Origin: Calliopsis andreniformis
Lineage: Eukaryota > Arthropoda > Insecta > Hymenoptera > Andrenidae
NCBI RefSeq assembly: GCF_051401765.1
Contig: NC_135073.1
Span: forward strand, 3,658,001 to 3,722,000
Length of the DNA stretch: 64,000 bases
Direction: 5' to 3'
The notes beneath the pieces are model-generated. The model saw only the letters and a list, made by a program, of their open reading frames with translations. It had not been told where the DNA came from and searched no databases. Made by a program: the position numbers and the translations under genes. This document shows, piece after piece, positions 1 through 11,920 of this stretch (positions are counted from its first letter, which is position 1; each line of letters starts with the position of its first letter).

Positions 1-2368
1 CTATTTAGAATATTATTTGTACCCTGTGTAACAAAAATACCATTTCTTTCTTTTTATTTACATTAGAACTATGAATATTATAAAAATTATTAATTTTAAC
101 TTCAAAGTGATGTAATACGTACACCTGTAGAAAGAATGTGTGGAGTACTACACTTCCCATGGCAGTATTTATAACTCTCACGAACAAGAGCTACTTTATT
201 GAAGAAATTTTAAGTTTCGCCACGTATCAGGTGTTTAATAATTACCGCCTAGTTTTCCTAAGTTCATTGCACGAATTTTCTCCTAACAAGTCGTATATCC
301 ATATTCAACCCAGAAGGACCATCAAGTGATCCTTTGTTATACGATTATTGCCCTAATACCCAACCGGACTTTACCCTTCGCAAACATGAGGGCGATCCTC
401 CTATGCTAGGCATGTTGTAAACCATGTTTGTACCTGTAGTGCATTATACTTACAGCTCGAAGCTGAGATATTTTAATACGCGCTATCCCGAGGGGATTGC
501 AACGATCGACAATTTTAGGGAAAAATATATTCTCCGGCGAGTACTCGGAGCTTGTGAATTATTTAAGTATAGGGCAAACCCTACTAGAATTCAGGAGTTT
601 ATTACGTCGGGAAACTTTGTCGCCTCTTGGAAGACTTACATTTTTGCAATTCGTTACAATTTTTCCTTTACTTAGTATGGTTGGTTTCAGTGTTTATATT
701 AATTTAATTTTTAATATTTGTTGTGAAAGATGTTCATTCATAACTTATAGAGATTAATTCCTCAGCAGTTAGTTGATTTCGTACGTCGTCAAAACTTTCA
801 TTTTTTACCATTTTTTTCGAATGCATATAGCGTGCACCGTACCATAACTTTGTTTGGGAGAATTTTTTCAAATCAAATTTTAATAATTGTAATACGGGTT
901 TGAACTATTTAACTTAGAAAACACAAGCCTTTTAAGTCAATTAATTTTGGAAATCAATTCATTTTCGTCTGTACTGTTGGAAAGTACCGTTACAAATCAT
1001 CATTCCAATTGCTTCAATCTACATACGGCTTGTAGAATTGCAAAGTGTTGAGCAGAAGGAAACAGTGAAAGTGAGAGTTGGACACTTGTATTAAGGGAAT
1101 ATTAGAACATTTCAAAAGCTCGTGCTGTCTAATTTCCAAAGGATATCATAACTCGTCGACGTGTAAACTTTATACCCCCATTTCGTGGACATGAAACCAT
1201 CGGACGTATTACGCTACGTACATGTACATGTATATTTTAATAACTGTAAAGGAACTATGGTGTCTCAATGGTACTATATCAAACGTCGTTCAGGTTCGTA
1301 CGAACGTCAAAGTTTAATAGCAAGAAAGTACCGTATCGTACTGCGTGTGTATTGGTGCTGGACGGTGTGCAAAGAAATATTCGAGGGTTATATTTCAATC
1401 CGTCGTGGTATCCGCTTTATGTACCCGTGTCCTATCCGTCGAGGGACTACGGGGATGGATAACTGATAGGGGGAGGAAGCAGCGATGACGATATTTTATA
1501 GGCCCCCAGCTTTTATTGCGCGAAACTTTTAGGACATCTCTTAAGGGAGTCCGGTTTGCAGTAACGCCCGGATATGCTGCGAAGGATTGGTATATCGACT
1601 GTGTACCATGTGAGTAATTGAATTGAAACCACGTTGAAATATCGCAGTGAATGTAGATGGTTGAACGAAAAAGGTATGTAAATATTATAACACGTTGCGT
1701 TGACCTTTAACTAATATGATATCAGTATCGTACTAATTATGTGATGACATCACTGTTGCTCTACTCGAAAAGATGATCTATAATAGTGTATAGAAAATTC
1801 ATAAATTTTCAGTTTATCAATCTGAGGAAGTTATTCGTTGATATTTTTTAAGTCATACTAACTGAGAGCTAAATGTGGGAGCTTGATGAACAGTTTAGAT
1901 TTATCGTAATGTTAGTGTATTGGGAAATTAGTGATTAAACGAAATAATAATTAAAACTATATTTCGTCTTGATTAATCGTTGGTCTTCTTAGCTTTGATC
2001 GATATCAGTACAAGTGTAATAACTCCGGCAAAGTGATACTGATAATTCTTGTAACACGTGTAGACATAGTTATGTGATGATAAAACGGAGTGTTCGTTGT
2101 AATTTAGGATTATAAAAGTTAACTGAATAGTAACACTTTTATGAGCTCTGCTTCTTAAGTATAACTTACAGCGTTTTTGTTTACTGGTTTATGTTTTCAT
2201 AAACATTATAGTTTTATATTTTTGTAAATATAAAATATACTTTTATAAATATAAAATTATGTGTTATAATCTTGGGTCCATAAACTGTCTCGGTTCACTG
2301 ACACATCTACTTGATTCAAAACTTTTCAGATAAAACAAAAAAACAGACAAAATTTTTTTTAAATCTAA
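1..2368. other. AT-rich noncoding stretch, no gene seen
   Basis: Mostly AT-rich DNA with scattered stops in all frames. A slightly more GC-balanced part lies around 1140-1600. A perfect 14-bp palindrome, TACATGTACATGTA, lies at 1219-1232. I see no splice-flanked open frame, RNA gene or repeat. Confidence 0.6.
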
Positions 2369-2650
2369 AGGCGGCTTCTCACGGCGCGTTATTCGAGCCT
2401 ATCTCGCTCGGTGAGTAATGCGGTCAGTCTTCTTGGCTCGGCGCGTGGTAGCTTGTACGATTTCGAATCTGCAAACCATACAAAAGTCGAGATTCGGCAA
2501 GCCAGGGAAAGGTACAAGCTCGCAGATTCGGATTCCTACAAGCTTCCACGAGTAGACTCACACGTTCTACGTCAGGTCCGTCAAATCACTCGTCGAGCTA
2601 AGCAGGCTTGCTGTATCACTCGCTGAGCCACGCACCGTGGGAAACCTCCT
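2369..2650. mobile_element. Foldback MITE, PIF/Harbinger-like
   Basis: A 282-bp element with terminal inverted repeats. The left end AGGCGGCTTCTCACGGCGCG and the reverse complement of the right end AGGAGGTTTCCCACGGTGCG match at 16 of 20 positions. TAA lies directly outside both ends (2366-2368 and 2651-2653), which fits a 3-bp target-site duplication. A second inverted pair inside (2451-2472 with 2522-2543, 19 of 22 matching) means much of the element can fold back on itself. It is GC-richer than its surroundings and has no transposase. The 3-bp T/A-rich duplication and GG-type ends fit PIF/Harbinger MITEs; that family assignment is inference, whereas the ends and duplication are seen directly. 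It could be another foldback family. Confidence 0.8.
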
Positions 2651-4200
2651 TAATACACATACCAGACATATCAAAAACAGGAATAATAAAAAACCATAAG
2701 GCTACCATAAATCAAGTAAAACCCCAGAGGGAAAGCACTTATCATTAAGAAAACAAGCCAGAAATGGAAAATTAGAATCGGCAAAGCAAAACGGAGGGAG
2801 ATGAAAAGAAAGCGTAAGATAGACCAAGAGGAAGAGGAAAAAAGAACGAAGGAAGAATAGAGAAGCGGCGGTGGATAAGGTAAAGGGAAAGGAGGAAGGA
2901 AAGACGGCAGGAGAAGTTGAACTCTGTCTGTGATGCATTAACCGCAGCCGGCGTAACGAGTATTATCCGGAGCGTGCGGTCGTTGGCGAACTTTGAATCA
3001 GATTTTAATTAAACAAAATTGCGGAATGATATTTCACGGCCAGTTAGGCGGTGGCCGTTCCTAAGGTTCTCCACCGGAAATGGAACGTCGACGAAGATAC
3101 TCGCACGGCCTACGCCGGCAGTCAGGTGTCCGAAGCGAAATTAAGTTTGATCCCGTTCCTTCGGCGGCAGCTGTACACCCAGCGGAATCGTTCGGCCGCC
3201 ATAATTTCTCGGCCAACTCTCGTTGCTCGCCGCGGAAACTTTTGGAACCGATTCGAGAAACGAGATTACGTGATATTTCGATGGTTCGTCGGCGTAATTG
3301 AATCCCTTCCCTCGCGCGATACCTCGCGCTCTGCAAAGTAAATACCACGAAGATTTGTGAAACGATACCGCGGTAATAATAATTGCTCGCGGCGCTGACA
3401 GCAGTGGAAGCCCGAATTCGTGGACTAATTAGGAACTTCAGGTAGTGCGTTGAGTTTCCATGACTTCTCTTCACTCTTCGTCCTGCAATATTTGTTTCGA
3501 TGTGAAAAGAATCTTCCTTTTCTAACGAACTCTTTTCAGGACGCTACGACACACTAGACTGTTTTTGCGTCTATTTTTGAGAAATACCATGTCGCTGAGA
3601 AGCGATAACAACTTTTGTACGATGATTGTACTTTTGACAAAAATATAATATAATGACTCGCAGATTCGTTCGTCTGTATTCAGAACATTGACTCTATGTG
3701 AAAAATACTAGTAGGTATTTTACTATTCTTTTTTAAATTCTTTTTTGTCTTATACGCTTCATTTTATTCCAGTTTCCTGTAGTTTGATTCAAAAGTCAAA
3801 TATCTGTTAGCATTTAGAAGCGTGAATTTATTAATGCTTTTTGAGTCAGTGTATTTCCTTTTCGACGATGTGAAATACTCTAAACTAGTATATCAAACCT
3901 AATTTCATTAGTAGTAAATAATAAAACTAAAAATTATAGCAACTATTTAGTCTTTAAGAATTGTAACTTGGGTATTTATATCCATTTCATTTTTATAGTA
4001 AAATAGATATAGTAAAAGTAGGAAATTTTCTTTACATGAATAGCAACCAGAGTACAATAACCAATTTCATCATATTATTCTCATCAAAGGAGGAATTTTT
4101 CGCACGAGCAGTTACTACAGTTACCTACTTAATCTTTCATTTGAAATGTATGGAACTGATTTGTAAAAAGCTAACGATTAAAGCGGATTAATCAAATCTT
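2651..4200. other. Purine-rich tract, GC island, then AT-rich DNA
   Basis: A purine-rich tract (about 2790-2920) leads into a CpG-rich island (about 2940-3440), where open frames overlap on both strands without a coding signature. After 3480 the sequence is AT-rich. An isolated good 3' splice acceptor-like motif ends at 3531, but every downstream frame closes quickly. Confidence 0.5.
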
Positions 4201-4680
4201 CCAGGTGGCATGGGCAAGTTGACTCACATGTGGTTGGTAATCGGGGATTAAATGCACAGAAAAATTGATTTTACCCCAGTCCAGGCGAAGAACGTGATAA
4301 ACCGTGTCCCTTTACGAGCGATAAGCTATAAGCGTCTGATTTTTAATAAAATCGAGCTGGTTAATAATGTTTTACGAGCAATTCTGGGGCGAACGAAAAT
4401 CCGGAGAAGCGAAGACCGGGCAAACAGGTGTTTCAACGGCATTATTAAGTTTGATTCACCGTGTTTCCCTTGCAGCTGCGGCGACGGGCCATGCGCCAGC
4501 CGTAATTTCCATTGTAACTTCTCGTTTCGAGTTTCCTACGGGAACTTTCAATCGGATTTGCGGAACGACATTACCGAATATTACGCGAACGATTGAACCG
4601 AATCGTTATCTGCCCTTATACCGCTTAATTCATCGCTTTAGGTACGATGCTTGCTCCAGGACATAGATGTGGATTAATAA
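4201..4680. other. GC island with acceptor-like motif
   Basis: A GC-richer island. At about 4460-4475 the sequence has a pyrimidine-rich run ending in TTGCAG, a good-looking + strand 3' splice site. Two of the three frames stay open for 40-55 codons after it, and a weak AG|GTACG donor-like site follows near 4642. Neither peptide is recognised. It could be a cryptic exon, but such motifs also arise by chance. Confidence 0.2.
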
Positions 4681-7600
4681 GTAATTTTACTTCCGAATTC
4701 TGTTTTGTCATAACTTACTGAGCTAAACAAATATGTCAGTTTTCGAAATCTTGCAGATATCACTATATTTGTAGTGTTTTTAGCGGACCTTGACGCGTTG
4801 ATGCACAAGTGTTTGCCGCTTTATCAGTAACAAGTGAGCAACTGTTTTTATGTAATTATAGTCTAAGGTTATTGTATTTCCTGTGCTTATCTTTTATCGA
4901 TATACATAATATGTTTGTAGTAAGTATACTGACTATGGTGGCTATGATGACGTTTATAAATTTACCTGAGAACTACGCACGTATACATCATAGCCTCATA
5001 CCTTAAGGAAGTACAGCGTTTACTCGCTTAGTAAAAGACACATTTCTAAAATAAACTTACATGTGTACTAAGCACTAGAATATAAGTAAATAGCAAGCAG
5101 AAATCGTTTGACCTAACTAATTTAAAGTTCAACGAGTTTAGAATGAACATTGAAATTGAAATGTTGAATAAAATCAAATGATATTTTTTCGTCTCGATCT
5201 ATAGAAATTCCAGACTATACCTACTTATAAATAAATCTGTGTGGACAACTTTAAAATTCTATGTGTTAATATCTAAATTGATCATTTTTAAAGAAATAAA
5301 CAGTACATAGTTTTAAGTCCTACACTTGGAATTAGTTGAGTTCTGTTTGTATTAAAATAATGTGATCATTTCAAGGAAATGTGAATGTTCCAGCAAGCTT
5401 GTACTAAAAGAAAACTATATACATATATCCTTGAGACAAATTCATTATATCTGTATAGTAAAGAAATTCAAGGTGCTAATACACAGATTAATTTTAAAAA
5501 TAAGCTTCTTATATTCTTCAAGTTTTTAGATCCACATCGTGAACTTATAACAAGTCACTAGTCTACGTCAAAAAGTAGTCACACTTTTAAGAAAGGGCAG
5601 ACAAAGTATCCCCATGATGTAGATTCATTAATCTCTTTTTTTCTGTATCCAGGACATTGACTCGTGCAGTGTCCATTCTAGTTGTAAATGTCAAGTAGAG
5701 CCATAGTCCCACGACAGGTATCGGTCCACGTCGTACTAATGGTCTCGCGACTCTGCGACTGAAAGATCTCGCAACCCTTCGGTAAAAGGGGGGAAAACGA
5801 AGCAGGAAGGTTTTACGAGGCCGAAAATGTTTTATTCATGTCGCATACGGAGCCGCCGCCTGTTTCGCTAAACGCGCATACCGTCAACGTCGTATCAAAC
5901 TTCAACTATAAGCCTGGCTGAACTGGAGTTTTCCGAAATGCGTCGGGCATCTGAAACTAAGGGGTTTCGAAGTCCTTCGTGGGTGGCCTCCGACTTCTTG
6001 GCGCGTATCTTTCTCACGTTTTGCCTTTTCCACTGTCTTGTAAGCTTCCAGTTCAGCCTCTACCAAATAAGATTCTCTTTTACTTGCATTATCCTCGCTG
6101 GTGGGCCAAGTAATGAAAATCTTCTGGTACTTTGTGTAAGAACAATCTATATAGAAGCAATGCGACTTTACGTTTTGTAACTTCCCAATATTATTAGAAG
6201 ATTTTACTTTATTCAATTGATGATGTATTATAGGTCAAAGTGTTGCAAATTATTTCCTAGAAAATTATTATAGATTAAAAACTTTGATTAATGGTTGATT
6301 AATGTTTTTGGATTCGTGGGAGCTTCTTTTTAAATAAGTATACAAATATAATAGATAAGGTAAAGAAATATCAGGATTGTATTTTCAGCAGAGTAACGAA
6401 ACAAGACTATAATCAAGGATAATAAAAATGCGTTTGAGGTTTAGACTCGAAGTTATAACTTCTTGAAAATGTGTCTAAAATACTTACGTGTAAAATGAGT
6501 CAGACGCAGGAACAGTACTTCTACTGTTATGTCTGACTTGGCTGCACGCACCGACAGTAGAATAGATCGTCGCGTCAGACACCAGGCACAGTGCGCAAAT
6601 TTAGTGTCTATCCTCAACAATTTATAGTTATATTTTCTCAAAAATTAAATAATTCGGAAATGATACCTCAAATGCAATGTCGTCATTTATAATTTTCACC
6701 TCATTTTGGTATGTAGAATTGCTTTCTAAAATTTAACAGATAAAATTTTACAAGGATTTTTAAGTTTATTATAGCAATTATGGAAACTTATAATTATGGA
6801 TTATAAATATTTACGTTTAGAAATTTGTAATATATTTTTTAAATATCTTTTTTCTGCCAGCTAAGTTATGTTGACTAATATAGTTACGGAATTCTCATAA
6901 TATTTTATTATACAAGAAAATTCCCTGGAAACTAGAGAACTATGTTGTGTAGGAATATATTAAAACTGAAGAAATTTTTTAGCTACAAAAATTTTGAAAG
7001 ACAACTAATTTTTACAATTGTAATAGGATTGTGCAATGTAAAGAGCAAATTTGAAATCTAGGCAACTATTGTCACATTTTAAGCAACGGGCTTCTCCAGG
7101 TTCACTATGCATACGTTGATCATGCTGGTTGTTGATGTGCGTGCCCTTATCTATCATTTATAGCTGTAACGCAGAAGTGTATGAGTATTTCCATCTGCTG
7201 CTCGTTGCTTTTCATACATTACCAGTCTCTCCTACCAAGTATACAAGCTGTTTCCACGTTGATCATTCTGTCACATTACTTTATACATTCTCTTTATATT
7301 TATGCATTCTTAAAACGTGAGCAATTAAGTACATTATATTAATATCGGAAAGTAATAAACTTTGATTTGGAAGGAGTGGTTGTTTTAAGCGGAGGAAAGT
7401 ATCACTTCGTAAACGTTGATATTGATACATAAAAGTAGAAATTTTATTGTACATTTTACAACTGAAAAATTGTCGAGTCTAGGCTACAAGGAAAGAGTAT
7501 ATATAAAAGTCTTTTATACTGTAAATTAATTACACAGTTCTCATTGTAAAAATGTCTTCCTCTGCATAGGACTGGGGAAGATTTGTACAAGGAAAATTGG

Positions 7601-9960
7601 TACCTGAAACAACGTAATCTATTGCAGTCTAGGTACAATTACAGCAACCTGTAGAAGCTGTTAATTAAATTAAAAGGGAACATTTTTTAAACTCCTTAAT
7701 TTCAGTTTCTCCAGAACTATAATTTGACTTATATCTTACCAGTTCTTATGGTTTAGGATCTTTGGAATGTATGTATACATATACTGAAACACACACATAC
7801 TTTACTATCTTTAAATCTTCCTTAACTGGATTATTCCCAATTTTGCTACAGAATCTCTTAAAAGAGTAATACACATTGCATCTCTAGTCAATTTATATTT
7901 AAAATCAATATTGGTTCAAATTTAACTATAACTTCGGATCAATTTTGGATTAACTCTAGAATCGTCTGAATTTGTTCCAAGTCTAATGTCAAATAGTGAC
8001 GGATAAAAAATATTTCAAAAAGTTTTCAAATGATGAATAAATTGCCAAGCTATAACCTTATTTAAACTTGAATACTAAATATAAGCAATTACAAAATACT
8101 TGATATGTTACAGATATTTTGGAATATATATACAGGTATTTCATAATCATTTCGGATTATAGATTTTTTATTTGGCAATGTGAAAAGTACTCTTATTCGA
8201 TTATCTATGTTCTCGACTAACAATAAGTATATCGATTAATTGTAGACAACTTACGTATAAATACTTACAAGGGGCTTCTATGATGATTACAATTTATCGA
8301 TTCACTAGAGTTAGTATATGTATACAGAAATGATGGGTAGTCCAAATCTTTGCTGAATTTGTCAGAATCGTGTGATATTGAGAACGAAATTTTGAAACAT
8401 TGTAATACCGAACAATAACAACTTCCACTATAGTATCAAAAAACGTATTTAAATATTACTTGAAAGTAGATTACTTAATCAACTCGTCTAATGAGGTGAA
8501 TTAAAACAAATAACATCATAAAACGATCTAATATTCGGTATTTAATGAATCGTTAACAAAACCATTTAACATTTCAGAACGTAATTACCAAAGTACATAA
8601 TATAGGTAAATTTGACCAGTTAATCAGTAAAGAATGCAAAATTGCCGATCAGTCGTCAATTAATCTGTTTCAGTTACAAAACTATTCGAAGCTGTTCATC
8701 TCTGGTCTCAAAACCAGCTACAAATTAATCCGATTGCAAATTGAGATCAAGGCTATTTTTAAACTAATTTTAAATTGTTTTGAAACCCAATCCCAGATTA
8801 CATAATGCTAGAACAATCTGAAAACAGATTCAGTTTGAAATCCATTTTGAATAGCATCAATTAGCTCCATTCCGAAGTTGGTTCAGAAACATTCATTCCC
8901 GAATATCCTGAACTTGTACAAACATAGAACGTATAGTCGTGTGTCTGTCAAGCGAATCATTTAGCGAGTTCCTAATTAAGAAGATACGGCAGATATGTAG
9001 TGGCAGGATCTTCCTATCGCGCTTAGCGAGAAATGCCGATGTAACGATGATTTATACTTGCCGGACTTCACCAAGTGCACCAGGGTTTAATATAATGTGT
9101 CGTTGGGGGATTTAAATAATTAGTATAATGAGATGAGCGAGGGTACCTAACCGACGACACCTCGCGTGCCTCATCCGAAGACGAGGCGTGTAAGGAACGA
9201 GAGGGAGAGGATGAGTGAACAAGAGAGACAGGCGGGGAGAGCAGGCGTAGGGTACTCCAATTTCAAACTCTGATATCAAAGCGGCGCGGCGTTGGTACAG
9301 GAAGCACCGAGCTAACCAGCCGTTAGCAAACCTTTCTCGTATTACTAGTTAATTATTTGCGGGTTTATGTCGGCCAGTAACGAGATTTACATTCTCGTAA
9401 GCAAGCATCGGTGAAATCGTAGTGAATCATTGCAGCTAGCGGTCTCCGCGGCGAGATTCCTCTTCAGAAGGAAATACGAGAGCTATCGTATGTGTTTCGT
9501 TAAATATCTGTTAAGATATTCCGATGGTTAATTAGAATATTATTAGATTATATTATTATTAATAAGTGATTTAGAATTTTTTATATTCTTGTAAGTCTTT
9601 CTATTAATAAGGGAACGTACAACTATGCATAGGTATGGAAAATTGCTGCACATTGTGATTTATTGTTTCTCACGTTACTAGAACGATTTCAATCAAGTTT
9701 TGACTGAGTATTCTGCTGGTTTTGAATAAATTGACTACACGGATTTACTATAAATCTTTTATGGAAAAATTGTACGATACTTAAGAAATAGTTCAAAGTT
9801 GTTCTCCAAAATGTTTATGAGAAGGTATTATTATTCAAAATCCTTAAATCGGTAGGTTCAGTAACTTCATAGGATTTACTCATTTAATTATTTTATTATC
9901 TCTGATTTTTATAAATTTGTCCATGATGATGTATCCTTCTCTATTCTTTTTCGTTTATTA
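4681..9960. other. Long AT-rich stretch with two small GC islands
   Basis: AT-rich noncoding DNA. GC-richer islands lie at about 5660-6020 (CpG-rich, with a short overlapping frame on each strand) and 8990-9320. Apart from these I see only short chance frames, with no repeats of note and no RNA gene. Confidence 0.5.
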
Positions 9961-9970
9961 TGCACGACAT

Positions 9971-10010
9971 ATTCGTAACAAAATTTTTTTTTCTGTTTCA
10001 GGTAAGATCA
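9971..10010 (+). other. Candidate recursive splice site (zero-length exon)
   Basis: A long, almost pure pyrimidine tract (about 9984-9999, one G) ends in CAG at 9999-10001 and is followed at once by GTAAGA at 10002-10007. A 3' splice site therefore abuts a consensus 5' splice site with no exon between. A possible branch point, CGTAAC, lies about 25 nt upstream. In Drosophila this pattern marks ratchet points that remove very long introns stepwise. An optional downstream donor, AAG|GTAACA at 10071/10072, would define a 70-nt transient exon. The motif is seen directly; use by the spliceosome is inferred. The transcript would run on the + strand. Confidence 0.6.
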
Positions 10011-11798
10011 TACTTTTGATCATTTGTAACTTCACACTCGATGGAAACTTGAGAACCATTATCAGAATAAGGTAACAAATTGACATTGTTTTACTACCTA
10101 CACTGTTATTAACGGCTATGTAAATTCGTAATGTGTGAGCAACCTTAACATTTTAAATATAAAGTTTGCGGACAAAATCCATACATTTCTATTTTACAGT
10201 AATTAGAAAAAAAGTTGACAAAATTAATAAACGTTATTAGGTTGCATGATATAAATATAGAATGTCCTATTATATTACTTAGTACCAGAATTCTCTTAAT
10301 TAAGTGTAATTATCATGTCAATTTCCCTAAAATCTACGTTAAAAAGTAACATAAAAATATACCTATTTCGTTAAAAAATAACGAAATACGCTTTGTGTAT
10401 AAGACTTGAAATATATACAGTCACACAATAGCATTTTACTTTAATTTTCTGCTCTAGATTTTAATCTCTCGAGGCGTTCGAAATGACGTTAATAAACAAT
10501 TCCAAACTTCCGTTTGACCCCGACTGTAGATTGAATCAGCACGTTTCAAGACTCAATTTCTGGAAATGAGTCTAAATTAACTCACACAGCTCATACTCAG
10601 AAGCTCACATATCACATTTACTACTGCACAGTACCTACTAAATTAGGGTACCTTTGTCGAGGCGGCCGAAGCAAAGAACAGAAATGGCGAAACCATCCCC
10701 TTTCCCGCTGTCAGATATTCTGTGTTCGTTAATTACTGCGTAGTAACGTGGCGTGAGTAATAATAGTTTTGCGGTCACGTGGGTAAAGGGCAACAATAGA
10801 GCCGGGGTTAATTAGCTAGCCTGTCATTTCGGAATGAAATAGCTAAAAACTCTGGTCGGCTATAAATCATTTCAGTTTGTTCGGTAAAAAAGTTACCGAT
10901 TCGTGGCGTTTCACTTGGCTAACAAGCCGCACTGCGACCTCGTTTAATTTACTGGCAGTTATTTCGAGTATGTCTTATGGGTACACGGCTCTGTGAAAAG
11001 TTTGTCGGAGGAATTTTAAGCAAATTTACGTGTACGCCAAGCCAAAATTATGAGACTTCTTTGAGCTGAATAGATAAGCATTGAATTTATGCACAGTTAG
11101 TCCTCGTTTGCCTTTGAAGACCCTAATAAATGCAGATGCTAATTGCAACAGTAACTGAAATAATTTCTTCTGTATGATAATTCACTGTTATAACAGGAAC
11201 ACTTTATTAGTTATCACAGCACAATCGTAAATGTATTTCCAGACTTCAGTAATGTAATGAATTTTTGAAAATTGTTCAGAGATGTGTTCAAATGATTATA
11301 CTCGACTTGACACTTTTGCTACACCTGATAAAATGTTCGAGTCAGAATTACGTAAAAGAAATCGAGCCAGGAAAAAGAGGGCCAATAAGGAGGAGGGTGA
11401 AAATGAAGCAGTGGGTGGCGGAGTGAAATCGACCAGCCCTATCTGCAATTGCAATCGATAGCTTGGCCTGAAGTTCTCGAGTACGATATTTAAATGTCAG
11501 GCACATAACACGCGTTCACCACCTCTGGAAGGGTGTACCCTAACATTTATACCTCGCCCTTGTACTTGCCCTCCTTCTCTAACTGCTATTCCCTCTTTCA
11601 TCGTTTTCCTTTCGCGCCCTCGCTATTCGGTTGAGACGCGTGCGCGTGTTCTCACGTACTAGGTGTAAAAAAGGTAATGGCTGCGACTTCCAAGAATGCA
11701 TCGTATATAGGGTGAGAATTAGGGCTTAAACTTTTTATTTCATTCTATATACCCTATCATTGACGGAAAGGTGTAACATTGAAAAGGGGATATTTCTA
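10011..11798. other. AT-rich stretch with GC islands
   Basis: AT-rich to about 10440, then a mixed CpG-containing island at about 10640-10960 and another at 11350-11660 with CT-rich runs. A short inverted pair (CGGTAA with TTACCG, about 10882-10897) is visible. No gene is supported. Confidence 0.5.
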
Positions 11799-11920
11799 CA
11801 GGGTGTCTGCGAACCAATGGTAGAAACGCAGAGGTGCTGATACTATGATATTTGAGAAAATAAATTGACAATATACTTTCGATATATATTTTCGAGGAAA
11901 TTGATTTTGTAGTTCAGCAA
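11799..11920. mobile_element. Possible lone DNA-transposon end
   Basis: The segment begins CAGGGTGTCTGCG after a TA dinucleotide (11797-11798). About 90 bp in, it carries TTTTCGAGGAAATTGATTTTG. The complete element at 24435 also starts TA|CAGGGTG and has the closely similar TTTTCGAGAAAATTGAATTTG inside its terminal repeat. This suggests a related Tc1/mariner-type terminus. No matching right end was found in the following kilobases, so it would be a truncated relic. A chance resemblance is possible. Confidence 0.35.

Noticed and set aside
1453..1474. Resemblance to miR-184 (GATGGATAACTGATAGGGG)
   Set aside because: The highly conserved seed has a mismatch and no hairpin partner was found.
3428..3450. 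TAGGAACTTCA match to the start of miR-276
   Set aside because: An 11-base match without the rest of the mature sequence or a hairpin; expected by chance.
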